A model generated the notes under the pieces. It ran no database searches, was not told the DNA's origin, and saw only the letters and a list, made by a program, of their open reading frames with translations. A program made the translations under genes and the position numbers. Positions 12,380 to 24,575 of a stretch of DNA of 64,000 nucleotides are shown here, in pieces (the first letter of the stretch is position 1; the number at the start of each line of letters is the position of its first letter). This stretch comes from Mallotus nudiflorus (taxonomy: Eukaryota > Streptophyta > Magnoliopsida > Malpighiales > Euphorbiaceae): assembly GCA_947683625.1 (NCBI GenBank), contig CANTUR010001452.1, positions 310,001 to 374,000 on the forward strand, in the 5' to 3' direction.

Positions 12380-14312
12380 TATTCAAGAATCAAGTCATCG
12401 CCATGTTCATTTGAGTCTTCTCCTTCAACAATTTCTTCTCTCTCTATAGCTTTCTCTGTTGGCTTACAAACCTTCCCGCTTCTAGTAATATGGCTAACTT
12501 CGGGATTATCTACCCATACATTATACCCTTCAGTGCCTTCCTCATCAGAACTATACCAAATATCAATCACCCCTATAGTTTGATCTTTCTTCTCTTCTTT
12601 CCATACCTCAACTAAACATTTTTCCTTCTTGACTAGTAGCTTTTCATCATCAAACTCCTCAACCTATCTTGTAGGCTCGATTGTATCAATGGGTATATTA
12701 AAAGAAGGTGGTTTAGAGTAAAACACCTTATAATCGAACTTGCTTAAGGGCTGACCCAGCAAGTCTTCTGCCTCTTCGACACCTTTGGGAGCATTAGGAG
12801 ATTTCTCAGTAGTTTTAAGGCTTAAATCCTCAAAAGAGTTCAGCACTTCTTCTTTGCTTACTCCTGAGTTGATAATCATGGTGGTTGGGGATGGGTGGCA
12901 CATTTCGGTAATTTGGGAAGGATTATTTTGGGTGTTTAGGTTTGGGCTTGACTTTTTAGGGTTTGTGATCTTTCTAGAATCTATGAGGTTTTGGATTTCG
13001 TGTTTAAGGTAGATGCAGTTATCTGTGGAGTGTTAAAGTGTTGGAGGTTTTAGTGGAATTTACAGTGTTTATTGAGGTTATAGCTTGGGATATTTGGATT
13101 TGGTGGGTTTGGAGTAGGTAAAGGTTGAAGTAAGCCCTTTTCCATTAGTCACTCTAGGACTTTTTGACAAAGGTTGGTTAAAATTTAAGAACCTCTTTGG
13201 TTGTTAAACAACATGGACTCCTACAACCCGGCTAGTGCTTCCTTGTTGTATGCCCCCAATTGGGTAGTTTCTTGCTCTGATGTTCCCAGTAGCCTTTTTT
13301 TCTCATTTTTCATCTCTTCAGCCTGTAACCCATCATCATAAAGGTCTATGAATGTCTTGGGGGTTCATCATTTGCAACCTCTCTACTAGGTTAGGTGACA
13401 CATTTCGGACTATCATTCTAACCTAATCCTTCTCTGCCAATTTATTCTTCATCATTCTTGCCTTATTCATGAACCTAGTCAGAAAATCTGTAAATGATTC
13501 ATTGGGATTCTACTTGGTTAGTTCTAGATCTCTTATGGACACCTCAAGCCTAGAATTATAGTCATATTGCTTTAGAAAAATAGTGCACAACTCCCTCTAA
13601 TCTAGTCAGATAGACTTCTTTAACCTATGATACCAATTAACGGCCATCCCTTCAAGGATAGTACAAATAACTTGGTAACCACAAATAAAGGAGCCTTAGT
13701 GGTACTTATAATAGTTGTGTATTGACTGAGATGAATCCTTGGGTCCCCAGTACCATCGAACTTTTATAGCTATGGCTTCTTGAATTTGTCAGGTAGCTTG
13801 TCCTCCTCAAATTGCATCACATCATCAAAGTCAAACAGGTATCTTAGGCCTTGTCCACTCATCAACTCCACCATTTTGGACATCTTCTGAGTTAGTGCCT
13901 TCATCTGTGGGGATCCCAACTCTTGAACTTGCTCAAGTGATTCACTTTTTGCCTTTTTAATTATATAACTCACAATATCATCCAGCTTCATTTCCCCAGT
14001 ATTGTCATTATTAACAGGTAGTGTATCCATTGCAGGTGGGTTGGCTACAGTAAATGGTGCAGCTGTAGTAGGTGGATTGGCTACAACTGGTGGTGCAGCA
14101 GTGGCAGGTAGTGGTATTAGTCCCACTAGAGCTTGTCTTAACTCATCTTGCATCATCGCTCTCATATCATCCATCAGTGCTCCTTTGACATCTTCTAGGG
14201 TCCAATTTCCTCCCTCTTGTTGTTCTATTCTTTTGGTTTGTTTAGGTTTTGTAGCTTCTAAGTAGAGTGGATTAGTAAGGCTTTTTTCTAATATGCTACA
14301 GATCTTTTTCAC
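12380..14312 (-). pseudogene. Gag region of the Tat-like element
   Basis: The 180-residue frame at 14312-13770 is the N-terminal gag portion, with a low-complexity Pro/Ala/Val stretch (about residues 68-95, repeats of VANPPxTAAP) and the gag-type segment DFDDVMQFEEDKLPDKFK. Further down, read with stops and shifts, are RMIVRNVSPNLVE and FTDFLTRFMNKARMM (about 13520-13390), typical of the retrotransposon gag capsid region (Retrotrans_gag). Frames at 12903-12664 and 12570-12379 are acidic spacer fragments. No intact zinc knuckle was found. Confidence 0.7.
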
Positions 14313-15121
14313 GATCGATTAGGGGCTTGAATCAGTTCTCACCAGTCTACCACCTTTTTGACTCCAAACACTGGAAGACCCAGATGAATCTATGATGGAT
14401 GAAGGATAAATTGTTAGTATAATGCATGAGATGCATGTATGCATGATGCAAGTGCTATACGACAAGTAACAAGTAACAAATCAAGTTAGGTGTACATACA
14501 TCCTTCCAACCTTATTCCTCCCGCACACGTATTCAATGGCAATCTTTTTTTCTAGGATTTTTGGTCTTGGCCTTAATATCAACAGGGGATATTAAGAATC
14601 GAAGCACATGCCAAGTCTCTCAAAGCACAGAAATAACATTTCTAGGTATAAAAGATTAGCCCAATCTTTATTAACCTAAATGGGCTTTTAAAGTATAGGC
14701 TTGGGCCTTTACAGATAGAAATACCTTATGGCAACATTCATAAGCAATTTAGGTAGATCCTGGGGAAATAACTAAGCCATTATATGTGGTTAAGGTCCGA
14801 TAAAAAGGTCAAGGTTCCTTTAGCAAGATGCCCTCTTTTAGGACTTAAGTTACATGCCAAGGTCAGAGGGGCCCGGCATCCTTTACAAACTCGAGAGAAG
14901 ACTACCCCCCTTAAGGACTTGGGTTACAGGCTCTAGCCAGATGAGCTCAATAATTTTTTTAGATCGAGTTAAGGCTAAGAGTGATGGTTACCCAATCTAT
15001 AACCCCATGAAGCTAATGGAATCATGGAATCATAAATCAACGCCATCGATTAATAAGGACATACAGAATGAATGCAAGAATAAAATAATTCTAAAGACCA
15101 CAAGTAGAATCAGTATCTCTT

Positions 15122-15140
15122 ATCCCCAATGGAGTCACCA
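15122..15140 (-). other. Primer binding site of the Tat-like element
   Basis: On the minus strand the sequence next to the LTR end reads TGGTGACTCCATTGGGGA. It is separated from the LTR by one base and closely resembles the TGGCGACTCC(A/G)CTGGGGA primer site usual in plant Tat/Ogre-type elements, described as complementary to a tRNA-Arg 3' end. Confidence 0.7.
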
Positions 15141-16749
15141 CTGTAGACAGCGGGGTTTAGTGCACGTTTAAGATTTTAGCAACCGTGATATTGTTTGAGC
15201 TCAGGGCTCTAGAGAACACATTAACCACTGTCACAAAGACATGGCATAGAGATGAGGAGTCGCCAACTAGGGTAATAACTAGGACAAATCAAAAAGGTGG
15301 TACTCGATTCCCTAAAAGAAAGCTAGCACCACAACTAGAAGATTCTGAATACGAAATACCAACTTCTTTTAGTCTTGTATTCATTTAGAATTACTTTACA
15401 AATTATTATCTTATTCTCTATTTACATGCAATTTCATATAAACCTTAAAAACAATTAACTCCAAGGCAAACTAGTCATAAAATATACAAGTAAATAATGC
15501 ATTCAATAAATCACAAAATCCCTAAGTTAGTCTAATCTACATGGATTTTAAATAAATGAGCTAAAGTCTACATATTTTAAATTATAAGTGAACCTAAAGA
15601 CCTAATTCCTTTTGATTTTAATTAAATGAACATAAGTCTGCTAATTTTAATTATAAATATGAGCTTAAATCTACAAATTATGGAATATTTAAATTAATGG
15701 GCCTAATTCTATATGTTTTAATTAAATGGTGATCTTAAATCTACAACTTATGAAAAAATGCTTAAATTAAGTGGGCTAAGTCTAAATTAATTAAATTGAG
15801 TTACATGGGCCTATGTCTAATTAACTAAATGGGCTTAAGGACATTTCTAATCTAATTAACTATGGGCCTAAAGGTATATTTTAATTAATTAAACCTATTT
15901 AATTATTAAGTGAGATGGGCTAAAAGAATTACCTAAACTTAAATAAGTAAATCAAAGCCTAAAATGGGCATAAGGCCCCAAAACATATAAAAATAATAAA
16001 TAAGCCCAAAAACAAATAAAAATATAAAAAAAATTAAATAAGATCAAACAAATAATTAAATTAATCCTAACTAAAACCCTAATTTTATTATCAAGCAACC
16101 TAAATTAATCTACTTTTTCCATTGATTTTAAATAATTACCTAATTGAAACCTAATTTTACTAACCAACTTAGTCAAAATAAACATGCAACCACACACATA
16201 ATTTTACTACTCCCACTATTGGGGCTATTACATTAATTCATAAAACAGTTAATAAAATAAAAAAATAAAAGCAATAAATAAAATAAAAAACCCTAGAAAC
16301 TAAGTCTCTACGAGGCTTTATCCATGGTTTTCCATGCACTTCTCATGAATTCATCCCTCCAACATTATCATCATGCATTTTCCTCCATAATTACCATAAA
16401 AAAATAAAATAAAATTATGATTAATGAATAAATTATAATAACAACTCGAAAGAATAAAAATAATCAATAATATCAAAAAGAAATAAATAAAAAATAGAAT
16501 AAGAAGAAGATGATGATGCTTATGAGTGATTTGGGGTACTCCTCATATTTTTAATTCACCGTTCTTAACTAGTCTTTGAATCTTCTTCTTCAAAATTTTC
16601 CAAAGATCTTGATTTAATTGATAAACCAAAAGGAATTTTTGTAGAAAAATAACTTACCCAAAATTAAGAAACTTCACACAAAACCAAAAACTTTAAAAAT
16701 TTGTTCTTGCATTCCCTTCTCCCCCCTTTTTTCTTTTGGCTCCCGTCCT

Positions 16750-16760
16750 CTTTATATAGT
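16750..16760 (-). promoter_or_regulatory. TATA box of the Tat-like LTR promoter
   Basis: CTATATAAAGA on the minus strand matches the plant TATA consensus well and lies about 540 bp inside the LTR, followed by a GC-richer start region. It is the best core promoter in the 7-17 kb block. Confidence 0.55.
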
Positions 16761-16934
16761 GGAAAAAAGAACTAAAAAACCTAACTTCCTAACATGATTC
16801 TAATTCCTCAAAATATAATATTAATACTTAAAATTATATTTAAGAATTTTAGACCAATTAGGAATGAGTTAAAAACCAATTAGGAATTTTAAACCAATTA
16901 GGATTGAGTTAAAAGACAAAAAAATAGAGATGAA

Positions 16935-17075
16935 AGAATTCAATTCCAATCGGGATTGTGTAATTCCGACCAGAATTGGTGTAATTCCGACCGAAATTAT
17001 ATAATTCCGATCGAAATTATGTAATTCGAACCAGAATTACATAATTCCAGTCGGAATTATGGAATTCCGATAGGT
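16935..17075. repeat. Palindromic repeat cluster (AATTCCGA units) in LTR U3
   Basis: Six or so units of about 24 bp, each built from AATTCCGA(C/T)C(A/G)GAATTA in alternating orientations, so that neighbouring units can pair. They lie 180-320 bp upstream of the LTR TATA box on the minus strand, where enhancers of LTR promoters commonly sit. Confidence 0.6.
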
Positions 17076-17298
17076 TTTTTAATTATAAAAAGACCCCTAA
17101 AAGAATTTAAATTTTGCAATTAGGTCCTAAAAAAATATTGCAATTTAGTCCTTGAGAACACTAAATCCTTCCCTCAAAAGATGCATTTAAACCCTTAGAA
17201 TTTTAAAGCTTAAGTATCAAAAACCTATTCATGATATTTTCATCATTAGAGTCCTTTGTCGCATCCATAACACATCATTTTGAAATTAGGTGTCTACA

Positions 17299-19768
17299 AC
17301 CACCTCTTGTTTCTTTCTTCTTCTTGTTGTCTCAACAACAACAACAACAGCGACAGTGACAGCAACAACAACAACAACAGGAACAGAAGATCGGCAACAG
17401 CAGTAGCAGCACTGAAGATCAATAGCAGCAGCAACTTCAATCCAAGCAGCAGCCCTCCCCTATCCTAGAATTCTACATTAGGTGAGTTCTAGGTTAGTTT
17501 AGTTGAGTTTTTTAGGTTGATTCTGTGTTGTTTGTTAGTTATTGTGTTCATTTTAATTTTTAGTTAATTAGTATAATTTTTACTTAATTTATCAGTATTT
17601 ATTTTTAATATTTGGTTAATTTTTGACTTGATCTACATATGTACTTAGTTGATTTTAAATTATTTTAGTTAATTTTAATTATAGATATTTTTGAATATTT
17701 TAATAATATAAATTGTAATTTTTTTTAATTATGTTAATTAATTTTTTTTTGTTGGAAATTTGAGTAATTAGTTTTAGTATATTAAGTTAGTAGTTTTTGT
17801 GTTAATAAAATTATTTTTAGTAAATTAATATTATTTTTGAGGAATTATTATGTTTATGTGAATATTGGAATTTTGGGGTAATTATGTAATTTTATTGAAA
17901 ATATAGTTAAATTATATTTTAAATGGTTTTAGAATTTTATAGAGTATTAGAATATTTTTTATAAATTAATTACTATTTTTAACTAATTAATTCTAATTTT
18001 TGGAAATTATATTCAAAAATTAAATTATTTATTATTTTTTGATTAAATGGGTTTTTAATTAATTTTATAATATATTTAAGCTATTTAAATAATTAAATGT
18101 GAATTTGACTATTTTGTGATGAATAATTGTAAAATTGGATTTTATTAATATTATATAAATTATTGGGATTTTATTATCTAATTTGGAAAAATAATTATTT
18201 TAATGTTTTATTATTTAGATAAATTAAATTGTGGCATCTTAGGTATTTTATGGGTTTTTTATGATTTTAAATATTTATTAGTAAATTATTTATTTTTGAT
18301 GGATTGTGAACCTTGGTTGGAGATTTGTATAGTTCAGGGTCCCAACCTAAAGTGTTGAGAATTTAGAAGTGTGTTTGCTTGTAGGATTGACTCTACTTTG
18401 GTAGAGGGATGTCCGTTTTACAAAGAAGATTCTATTGAATTTTTGGTAAATTTCTTGTAAAACGTGACAATGGGTCAATCCTAATTTTTGAATTCTAAGT
18501 TGAGTCTTTCTTAAAAATTCTAGAAGTTAGGGTTTCTGTTTTCTTATTGTTGTTTCATTTTCTGTCTTTTAGCCACCCCTCCGATCGCATCTACCAGTCA
18601 AGGTCAGACACGACGTATCATAGGAGCGCCTTCATCTTGTAAATTAATATTTGATTTGAGTGTCGGGTCTTTCAATTTAAATCATATTCAATTTTGATGA
18701 ATTATATATTTGTGAGATTCTAGTTGGTACTTTTAAATAATGATGCATGATTTAAATTATAATTGGTTTATTTTATTTTATTTTTATTTACTGTAATTTT
18801 CTTTGTTTTATTTAATTTCCTTTATTTTAAATAAACTACAGTAGAACGGGTTAGCTGATGGGTTTCATCAGGACTATGTGCGTATCAGTACAATATTTTA
18901 ATATATTGATTATATTACTGGGGCCAATAGTTTGGTGATGTTTTGCTCTCGAACAGTACCAGTATAATTGGATTAATATTTATTAAATCACTAGAGTCGA
19001 TGGTCTGGTGATGCTTTGCTCTCAAACACTGCTAATGATATTGGATTAAGTGGTGTGACTGTGGCTGTGCATCCTGGTGATGTTTTGCTCTTGGAATCCG
19101 GCAATCTTGGATATAAGGGAGTCGAATGACTGTTAAAATTGAGGACTCAGATTCTACCTAGTTTTTATACTGAAATGTTTTAAAAACAATTTAAATATAT
19201 ATTTCTTTCCTTTTGAAAAATGAATTTCTTATATGTATATCAAATTATTTGAATAAAACTATAAATATATTATATTTTCATCAAGAAAACTTATTTTAAA
19301 GGAGATTTTCAAACCGCATTCATTTCTTTTATTAGCTTATTCAGTTAGGTCTGACTCCCCTCAATTTATTTTTTTTAGGAGTTTGGGAGTCTTCTGTTAG
19401 GCCTACTTCTCTACGTCGTGTAGCATCTTCACTGGCTATCTTATGTAGGTCTATATAGTTATTTTTGTATTAGTATTCATGTACCACAGTAGAGAACTGT
19501 ATAGCTGAATATTTTAAGTTTGGATATTATGTATTAAGATACTATTTGTATAACTGATGATGTTTATTTTATGCACCATGATGTTATGGTTTAATTAAAT
19601 TGAGAAAAAACAGTTTTATAATGTGCATCATAATTAAATTATTTTGTTGTAAGGTTTTAAAGTGAAATATTCCGCGTTTTTCTTTTAAGGCTTATTACGG
19701 GCTTCAATAGCTTTATATTTTTCCATTCCCTAACGCCGATCACTTGCCCCTAGGTTCGAGTCGTGACA
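17299..19768 (+). mobile_element. Partial chromovirus-type LTR (3' two thirds)
   Basis: It ends in GAGTCGTGACA at 19768 like the other chromovirus LTRs and carries their landmarks in order: CAA/CAG-rich leader (17335-17430), the GTTTTAC-arm block (about 18378-18470) and the TTCAGTTAGGTCTGAC box near 19340. The repeated GGGGCCAA...GCTCTCGAACA motif appears as diverged copies at about 18920-19110. Its left edge coincides exactly with the outer end of the Tat-like 5' LTR (17298), suggesting the Tat-like element inserted into this LTR. It is more diverged from the two solo LTRs than they are from each other. Confidence 0.7.
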
Positions 19769-19866
19769 AAAAATTTATAAGGATCTAAGCTGTAATTTTA
19801 TAGAGACTAAAGTGGATATTTATTGCAACTCACAACGTCTATCATTGTCCTTTTAATTTGGGCATG

Positions 19867-19871
19867 TAGTA
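19867..19871. repeat. Target site duplication TAGTA, left copy
   Basis: TAGTA immediately precedes the solo LTR and is repeated exactly at 23071-23075 after it, the 5-bp duplication expected of a Ty3/gypsy integration. Confidence 0.85.
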
Positions 19872-22800
19872 TGTCACGACCCAAAATAGGGGCCATGACC
19901 GGCGCTAGGGAACGGGAATTCTTTCGAATCCGGAACCCGTAGCAAGCCTAAAAATAAAATAAACATGCGATAATAATAATAACAATATCAAATGCAGTGG
20001 AAATGAAAATCATAAATATCACAATAGTATTTTCACCAACTGGATTTAAGTCAAATCTCATCTCATATATATAAATCTTTTAATACAAATCCAGTTTCAA
20101 ATATAATACAATATCTCACATAAATAAAATACATAAAATCCCACATAAATTTACCACTACTGCAGTGTCTAGATTATAAAAATAAGACTCAAGTAAACAG
20201 TTTACACAAAGAAGCCGGGGCGGAAGAAATCCGACGTACAGGCCTACTACTGAGGTCTGAAGATGTTGACTCTCCTGAAAAATAGTCAACGGAGGGGAGT
20301 CAGACCTCACTGAGTGAATTACTATAATATATATACATGCATACTAAATGACAATGCATACAGTCAACAGTATATATCTAATATGTATATATACATGCAA
20401 ATACACACAGATGCAGTAAAATCATTTTATATATTTCTATTGAAAATCACAGTTTATGAAGGATCTAATAGAACCCTAGAATATCGCAACCTCAAAAATA
20501 GTGTTAGACAACACTCTAGCCATACAGGCTCACTTAATCCAAATATATCCGCTTAATCCATTTGGACAGTAGACTGGCCCCGAGACACTAAGTCAACCGA
20601 GCTCCAACAGTCTGACTGCCAGTATGATTGGCCCCGAGACACTTGGTCAATCGAGCTCCAGCAATCACACCTCCAAATCATATCTCACACATCAAATAAT
20701 CACATTCAATCAATATCCACAAATAGTTAGTAGTATAGCCTAAATACTATAGGCGTACCGGTACGTACTCGGTCCTAGTGTTGCCCACTAGGTAGCACGT
20801 TCTATCGATATCCTTCATTGATAAATATAAAACATTCATTCATAAAAATAAATGATGCATGAATTTAAATAAAATAACAATATAAACCATATATATATTG
20901 GAAATATACCAAAAATAAATCAGGTATATTTCGAGTATATATACGTCAAATAAATTCAATCAAATTACAAATTAAGCTAGAAATATATTTAAAAACATTT
21001 TAAATATAATTTATTAACAAAACATGTATATAATTTAATATATACCTAAAATAAACCAAAAATATACTTAAATACAAATCACATTATTTATGCATTTTAA
21101 TCAAAATAAAACATATATTTCTAAATCATGCATCCTAAAGCATATATATATAGTATAGTAACTCACAAATTAGTGCGCTCCACGAGATGGATCCGACGGG
21201 CCTGGTCCACTAGCCCTCGGTCTCGGCGCAACTAAACAAACAATAAATAACCAACATTAGAATAAACCTAATAGAAAATCCTAGAATTCGATCTAGAGTA
21301 TTAATTACAGAAATAGGATTAGGGATCGACCGGATATCACGTTTTACGAGAATTCTACCAAAAATTCGACAGAACCTCCCCTGTAAAACGGACATCTCTC
21401 TACTCAAAAGTAGAGCCGACCCTGCAAAGAAACACACTTCGAAAAACAAGCTCAACACTCAACCACAACCCCTCAGTCGGACTCCAGACTATAATCTATC
21501 GACCGGGGTCCACAAACACAGAACAATTCTGATAATACCAAAAATACTCTTATAACATAGAAATTCATTTTATACGTAGAAATTACATAATTAACCTTAA
21601 AACACTGTAAAAACCGATAAAAACTCATTTTATTAGAAAAATCGTATATTATATATATAATTAAAAATAATTCACGAAAAATAGTTTTAATTAGTTAAAA
21701 ATACCAAATCATTTATAGAAATCATTTGTATACCTTAAATAACTATTAAAACCAATTAAATTACAATTTTAGCCAATTTAGGGTAAAATTACCAAAATAC
21801 CCTTATATATATAAATATACTAAAATTACTTCAAAAATTCACAAAAAATAGTATAATTATCCAAAATTAATTTTCTCCACATATTTATCAATAATATCAA
21901 TAATTAAACTCAATTATCCAATTAAATTCAATTAAAAACATAATTAACCCTAATTTCCCAAAATTACATAAACTTCAATAATTCAAAATAAATACATAGA
22001 AATTCATAAAAATTCCAAATAAATTCCTATAATTCATTTAAACACCTAATTTAACCATAAAATACAATTTCATAATTTATTTAATTAATTTCCGAAAATT
22101 AGAAAGTAATATTAAAATATTCAAAAATACCCAAAAATACAAATAATCTCCAAAAATTCCACAAAAATTCTTACATGTATATTAAGCTACTAGGATCAAC
22201 ATTTGTTAAGGGAGTTTTCATGAATCAAGCAATTCGAAGCTCAAAAAAATCAAAAACCCTAATATGGCCGAAATCAAAAATTTGAAACCTAAGAAAATCA
22301 AGACCATTTAAGCTCAAACCAAAGCTATAATCACACTCACCGAAGCTCAAGGAGAAGAAAGAGACCGGCGGTGTCGAAAACGGTGGCCGGAATCGCGAGG
22401 TGAGAAGAAATGGAGCTTTCGGGCGAAAATGGAGAAAAGAGACAAGCCGGCACCGGGGAAGAAGGCTGGGGGCGGCGGAGCAGATGGAGAAGACGGCGAC
22501 ACGCAGGGGAGGCACTCTGACGACTGGTGATCGGAGTAGCAGCGGTGAGGGGAAGGGGGTCGCGCACGGGAAGAAGAAGAAGAAGAAAAGAAAAGAAAAG
22601 AAAAAGAAAAAGAAAAAATAAAATAAAAAAATAATTTTAATAAAATGTTTAAAAAAAATCACATCCACACACTTAATATTTAATATTTTAAAATTTAATA
22701 TTAATTAAAAATAATTAAATAACAATAAAACAAATAATTAATTAATAAAATATTAGGGTAAAATACTAAACCCTAATTAAATAAATAGGTACACATAGGC

Positions 22801-23070
22801 TTTATTTAGTAATTTTAAAAATACGTATGAGTTCATGCAAGTCCAAAAATATATTTAAAATAATTAATAATAAATTATTTACGTGAAAATTTTCCCGAAA
22901 ATGAAAGTCTCGGGAAAATTTTACGTAAAGCATTGTAAATAATACACAATAATTAAAATAGGTTTTAAATACATATCAACTCGTAAAAATATCGCAATAT
23001 ATATACAAAAATTATTAACACTGTATATCCCGATGCAGTATTAAAATATTTAAAAACACGGGATATTACA
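19872..23070 (-). mobile_element. Solo LTR, chromovirus type, minus orientation (3199 bp)
   Basis: In minus orientation it runs TGTAATATCCCG... to ...GGGTCGTGACA and is bracketed by identical 5-bp direct repeats TAGTA (19867-19871 and 23071-23075), so the element left a single LTR by LTR-LTR recombination. Inside, on the minus strand, are the GC-rich leader patch (about 22570-22340), the conserved hairpin block and its ORF (21458-21210), the duplicated GGAGCTC/GTGTCTCGG motif (20680-20574) and the box read CAGTGAGGTCTGACTCCCC (near 20300). It is closely similar along its whole length to the plus-oriented solo LTR at 33987-37092. Confidence 0.9.
21210..21458 (-). CDS. Small ORF conserved inside the long LTR (82 aa), unknown
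   Basis: A homologous frame of 77 aa lies at 35527-35760 in the other solo LTR and a diverged one of 61 aa at 5289-5474. The two closest share SREMSVLQGRFCRIFGRILV and the ending FSCAETE. No known domain is recognised. The same stretch holds the conserved stem-loops described for the other LTR, so the protein-level similarity may only reflect conserved RNA structure and common descent. There is no evidence it is translated. Confidence 0.25.
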   Translation of the reverse strand: MLSLFFEVCFFAGSALLLSREMSVLQGRFCRIFGRILVKRDIRSIPNPISVINTLDRILGFSIRFILMLVIYCLFSCAETEG

Positions 23071-23075
23071 TAGTA
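23071..23075. repeat. Target site duplication TAGTA, right copy
   Basis: Exact partner of the repeat at 19867-19871. Confidence 0.85.
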
Positions 23076-23162
23076 TCCTTTAGGGAGTATCTCAATTTTA
23101 CCCCATTTCACAAGTTGTAGTGCACCCTATTTGCATTCCAAATTTTCTAAAATGTTTCAAAT

Positions 23163-23780
23163 TGTTGGGAAAATTAACAGAGTTGGTATAACAGAATAAT
23201 ATTTACAGAGACAAAAATAAAATTAATGCAGAAATAATCAAACGAATAAATAAATGAAGGTGGTTAAACCGACCAATTGGTGAATAAAATAGGTAGTAAA
23301 ACCTGTCGTATAAATAATAAAAATAACACCAATATTTTTATGTGATTCACCCTTAATTCTTAGGCTACGTCCACGGGAAAAAATCTAAAATAATTCTTCC
23401 ACTATAAAAATAGTAAGTACAAGAGAAAGTCTTCTCTAGATCAATACTAGAGGTATACAATAAAAGAGTTCTCACTAAAATAGTGGCACTCAAAGTATTT
23501 TCCAAACATTACAAAAATAATTTTCTTACTATTTTGTCACTCACCGTTTAAGAAAAATTTCATAAATCCTTAAAACTCTCTTACACTTATCAAAGTAAGA
23601 ATGTTTTAGCTCTCACGTCATTAAAGCTAACTAGCTTTGATATCCTTGTCACAAGCACACACAGAGCACTCAATTTTTGCTCTCTTTTTGTCCGTTGCTT
23701 ACTTGTATTCTTTGCTTGCATTCGAATGACTATTTATAATCATGAGGTTATTAAAAAATTCAACTAAAATTTTCAACAAA
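23163..23780 (-). mobile_element. Possible copia-type LTR fragment
   Basis: It starts with TGTTGGGAAAATTAACAGAG and contains TGATTCACCCTTAATTCTTAGGCTACGTCCACGG in pieces at 23342-23376, a phrase common in plant Ty1/copia LTRs. A candidate end TTTTCAACA occurs near 23774, but no matching target duplication was found, so limits and even strand are uncertain. No coding part is present. The rest of 23780-24575 is AT-rich sequence with no recognised feature up to the GST 3' end. Confidence 0.35.
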
Positions 23781-24575
23781 TACAGTACCAAATTTGATGA
23801 TGTAAATTTAAATATATTTTTTTTCAAATTTATGAGTTTCACTAGAAAAAACCCACAACACATGTTTTCAACAAGTTGTACAAACGAATAAATGCCAAAT
23901 CTATGACTCCACAAAAATGAATAAATAAATAAGAATAATGATATATAAAACAACTAATAGTAAGAATAATTATGTTTTTATGACAATTCCAAATCATTTC
24001 TTAGTTATTTATTAAATTTTACCAAATTGAAGACTGGCAAGTGTTTTTCAATCATGGCAAATATCTAAAATATTACGATTTATTTTTTATTTGTAGCGAA
24101 ATTAAATAAATTTAATATTAATAGAGTATATAATTGGAACAATTCACTCCTTATTCTTTAAAATTATATAAATCATCCATAATGAAAATGAAATCTTATA
24201 GTTCATAATGTTTTGGAAGGAATTATGTATTATTTTAACAAATGGTCAATAATATCCATTGTTTCTTTATTCTTTTAGTACAAAACAACGACTATGAGGT
24301 CATTATTCAACAATTTGAAAAGACAAAAATGAATGAGTAGCAACTTGTTCTCTAGATGTAAGCACCTAAACAAGACCAACTTTTTTTTTTCTTTAATACA
24401 TCAATGAGCACCGATAAAAAGATGCAAAATCTTAAATTAGAGAATCTATAATATTCATAGCGATAGCTTAACCATCCAAACTAAACTTCTCAAACTAACA
24501 AGATCAACTTTATTATTACAACATATGATGCATATATTTATCACGACTCACTTATAATAAAATATATAAGTGATT

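Larger units (their letters stand above)
7267..17298 (-). mobile_element. Decayed Ty3/gypsy element of Tat type (dual RNase H), minus strand
   Basis: Read on the minus strand, the order is 5' LTR (17298-15142), primer binding site (about 15140-15122), gag (14312 to about 13000), protease (12339-11848), reverse transcriptase and first RNase H (10800-9777), a second RNase H (9663-8992), integrase (8826-7765) and a 3' untranslated stretch down to about 7267. The second RNase H between the normal one and integrase is the hallmark of the plant Tat/Ogre group. Stops and frame breaks occur in every domain. No 3' LTR is seen between 7764 and 7267. Either it was deleted, or the plus-strand chromovirus to the left is inserted in this element and displaced its 3' LTR beyond position 1. 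Confidence 0.8.
15142..17298 (-). mobile_element. 5' LTR of the Tat-like element (2157 bp)
   Basis: In minus orientation it starts TGTAGACACC (17298) and ends GCTGTCTACA (15142), so TGTAGACA/TGTCTACA form the terminal inverted repeat. A clear TATA box (CTATATAAAGA on the minus strand, about 16750-16760) gives a U3 of roughly 540 bp. U3 contains a cluster of palindromic repeats built on AATTCCGAxCxGAATTA (about 16935-17075). The U5 side (15530-15900) has diverged copies of a GGGCTTAAATCTACAA-like motif. Small open frames at 14854-15388 overlap the LTR and leader and are not considered genes. Confidence 0.75.

Noticed and set aside
14854..15388. Two open frames (105 and 67 codons) on the plus strand
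   Set aside because: They run antisense across the leader, primer site and LTR end of the Tat-like element.
17280..17468. Asn/Ser-rich 62-codon frame
   Set aside because: It is the reading of CAA/CAG-type repeats in the leader patch of a chromovirus LTR, with no domain and no conservation in other copies.
22225..22668. Overlapping frames of 147, 76 and 73 codons on both strands
   Set aside because: All lie in the GC-rich leader patch of the solo LTR and the adjoining purine run; frames on both strands reflect composition.
23163..24313. Complete copia solo LTR with target duplications
   Set aside because: Candidate ends CAACA at about 23774 and 24310 were tried; neither gives a 5-bp repeat matching the CAAAT before 23163, so only a fragment is reported.
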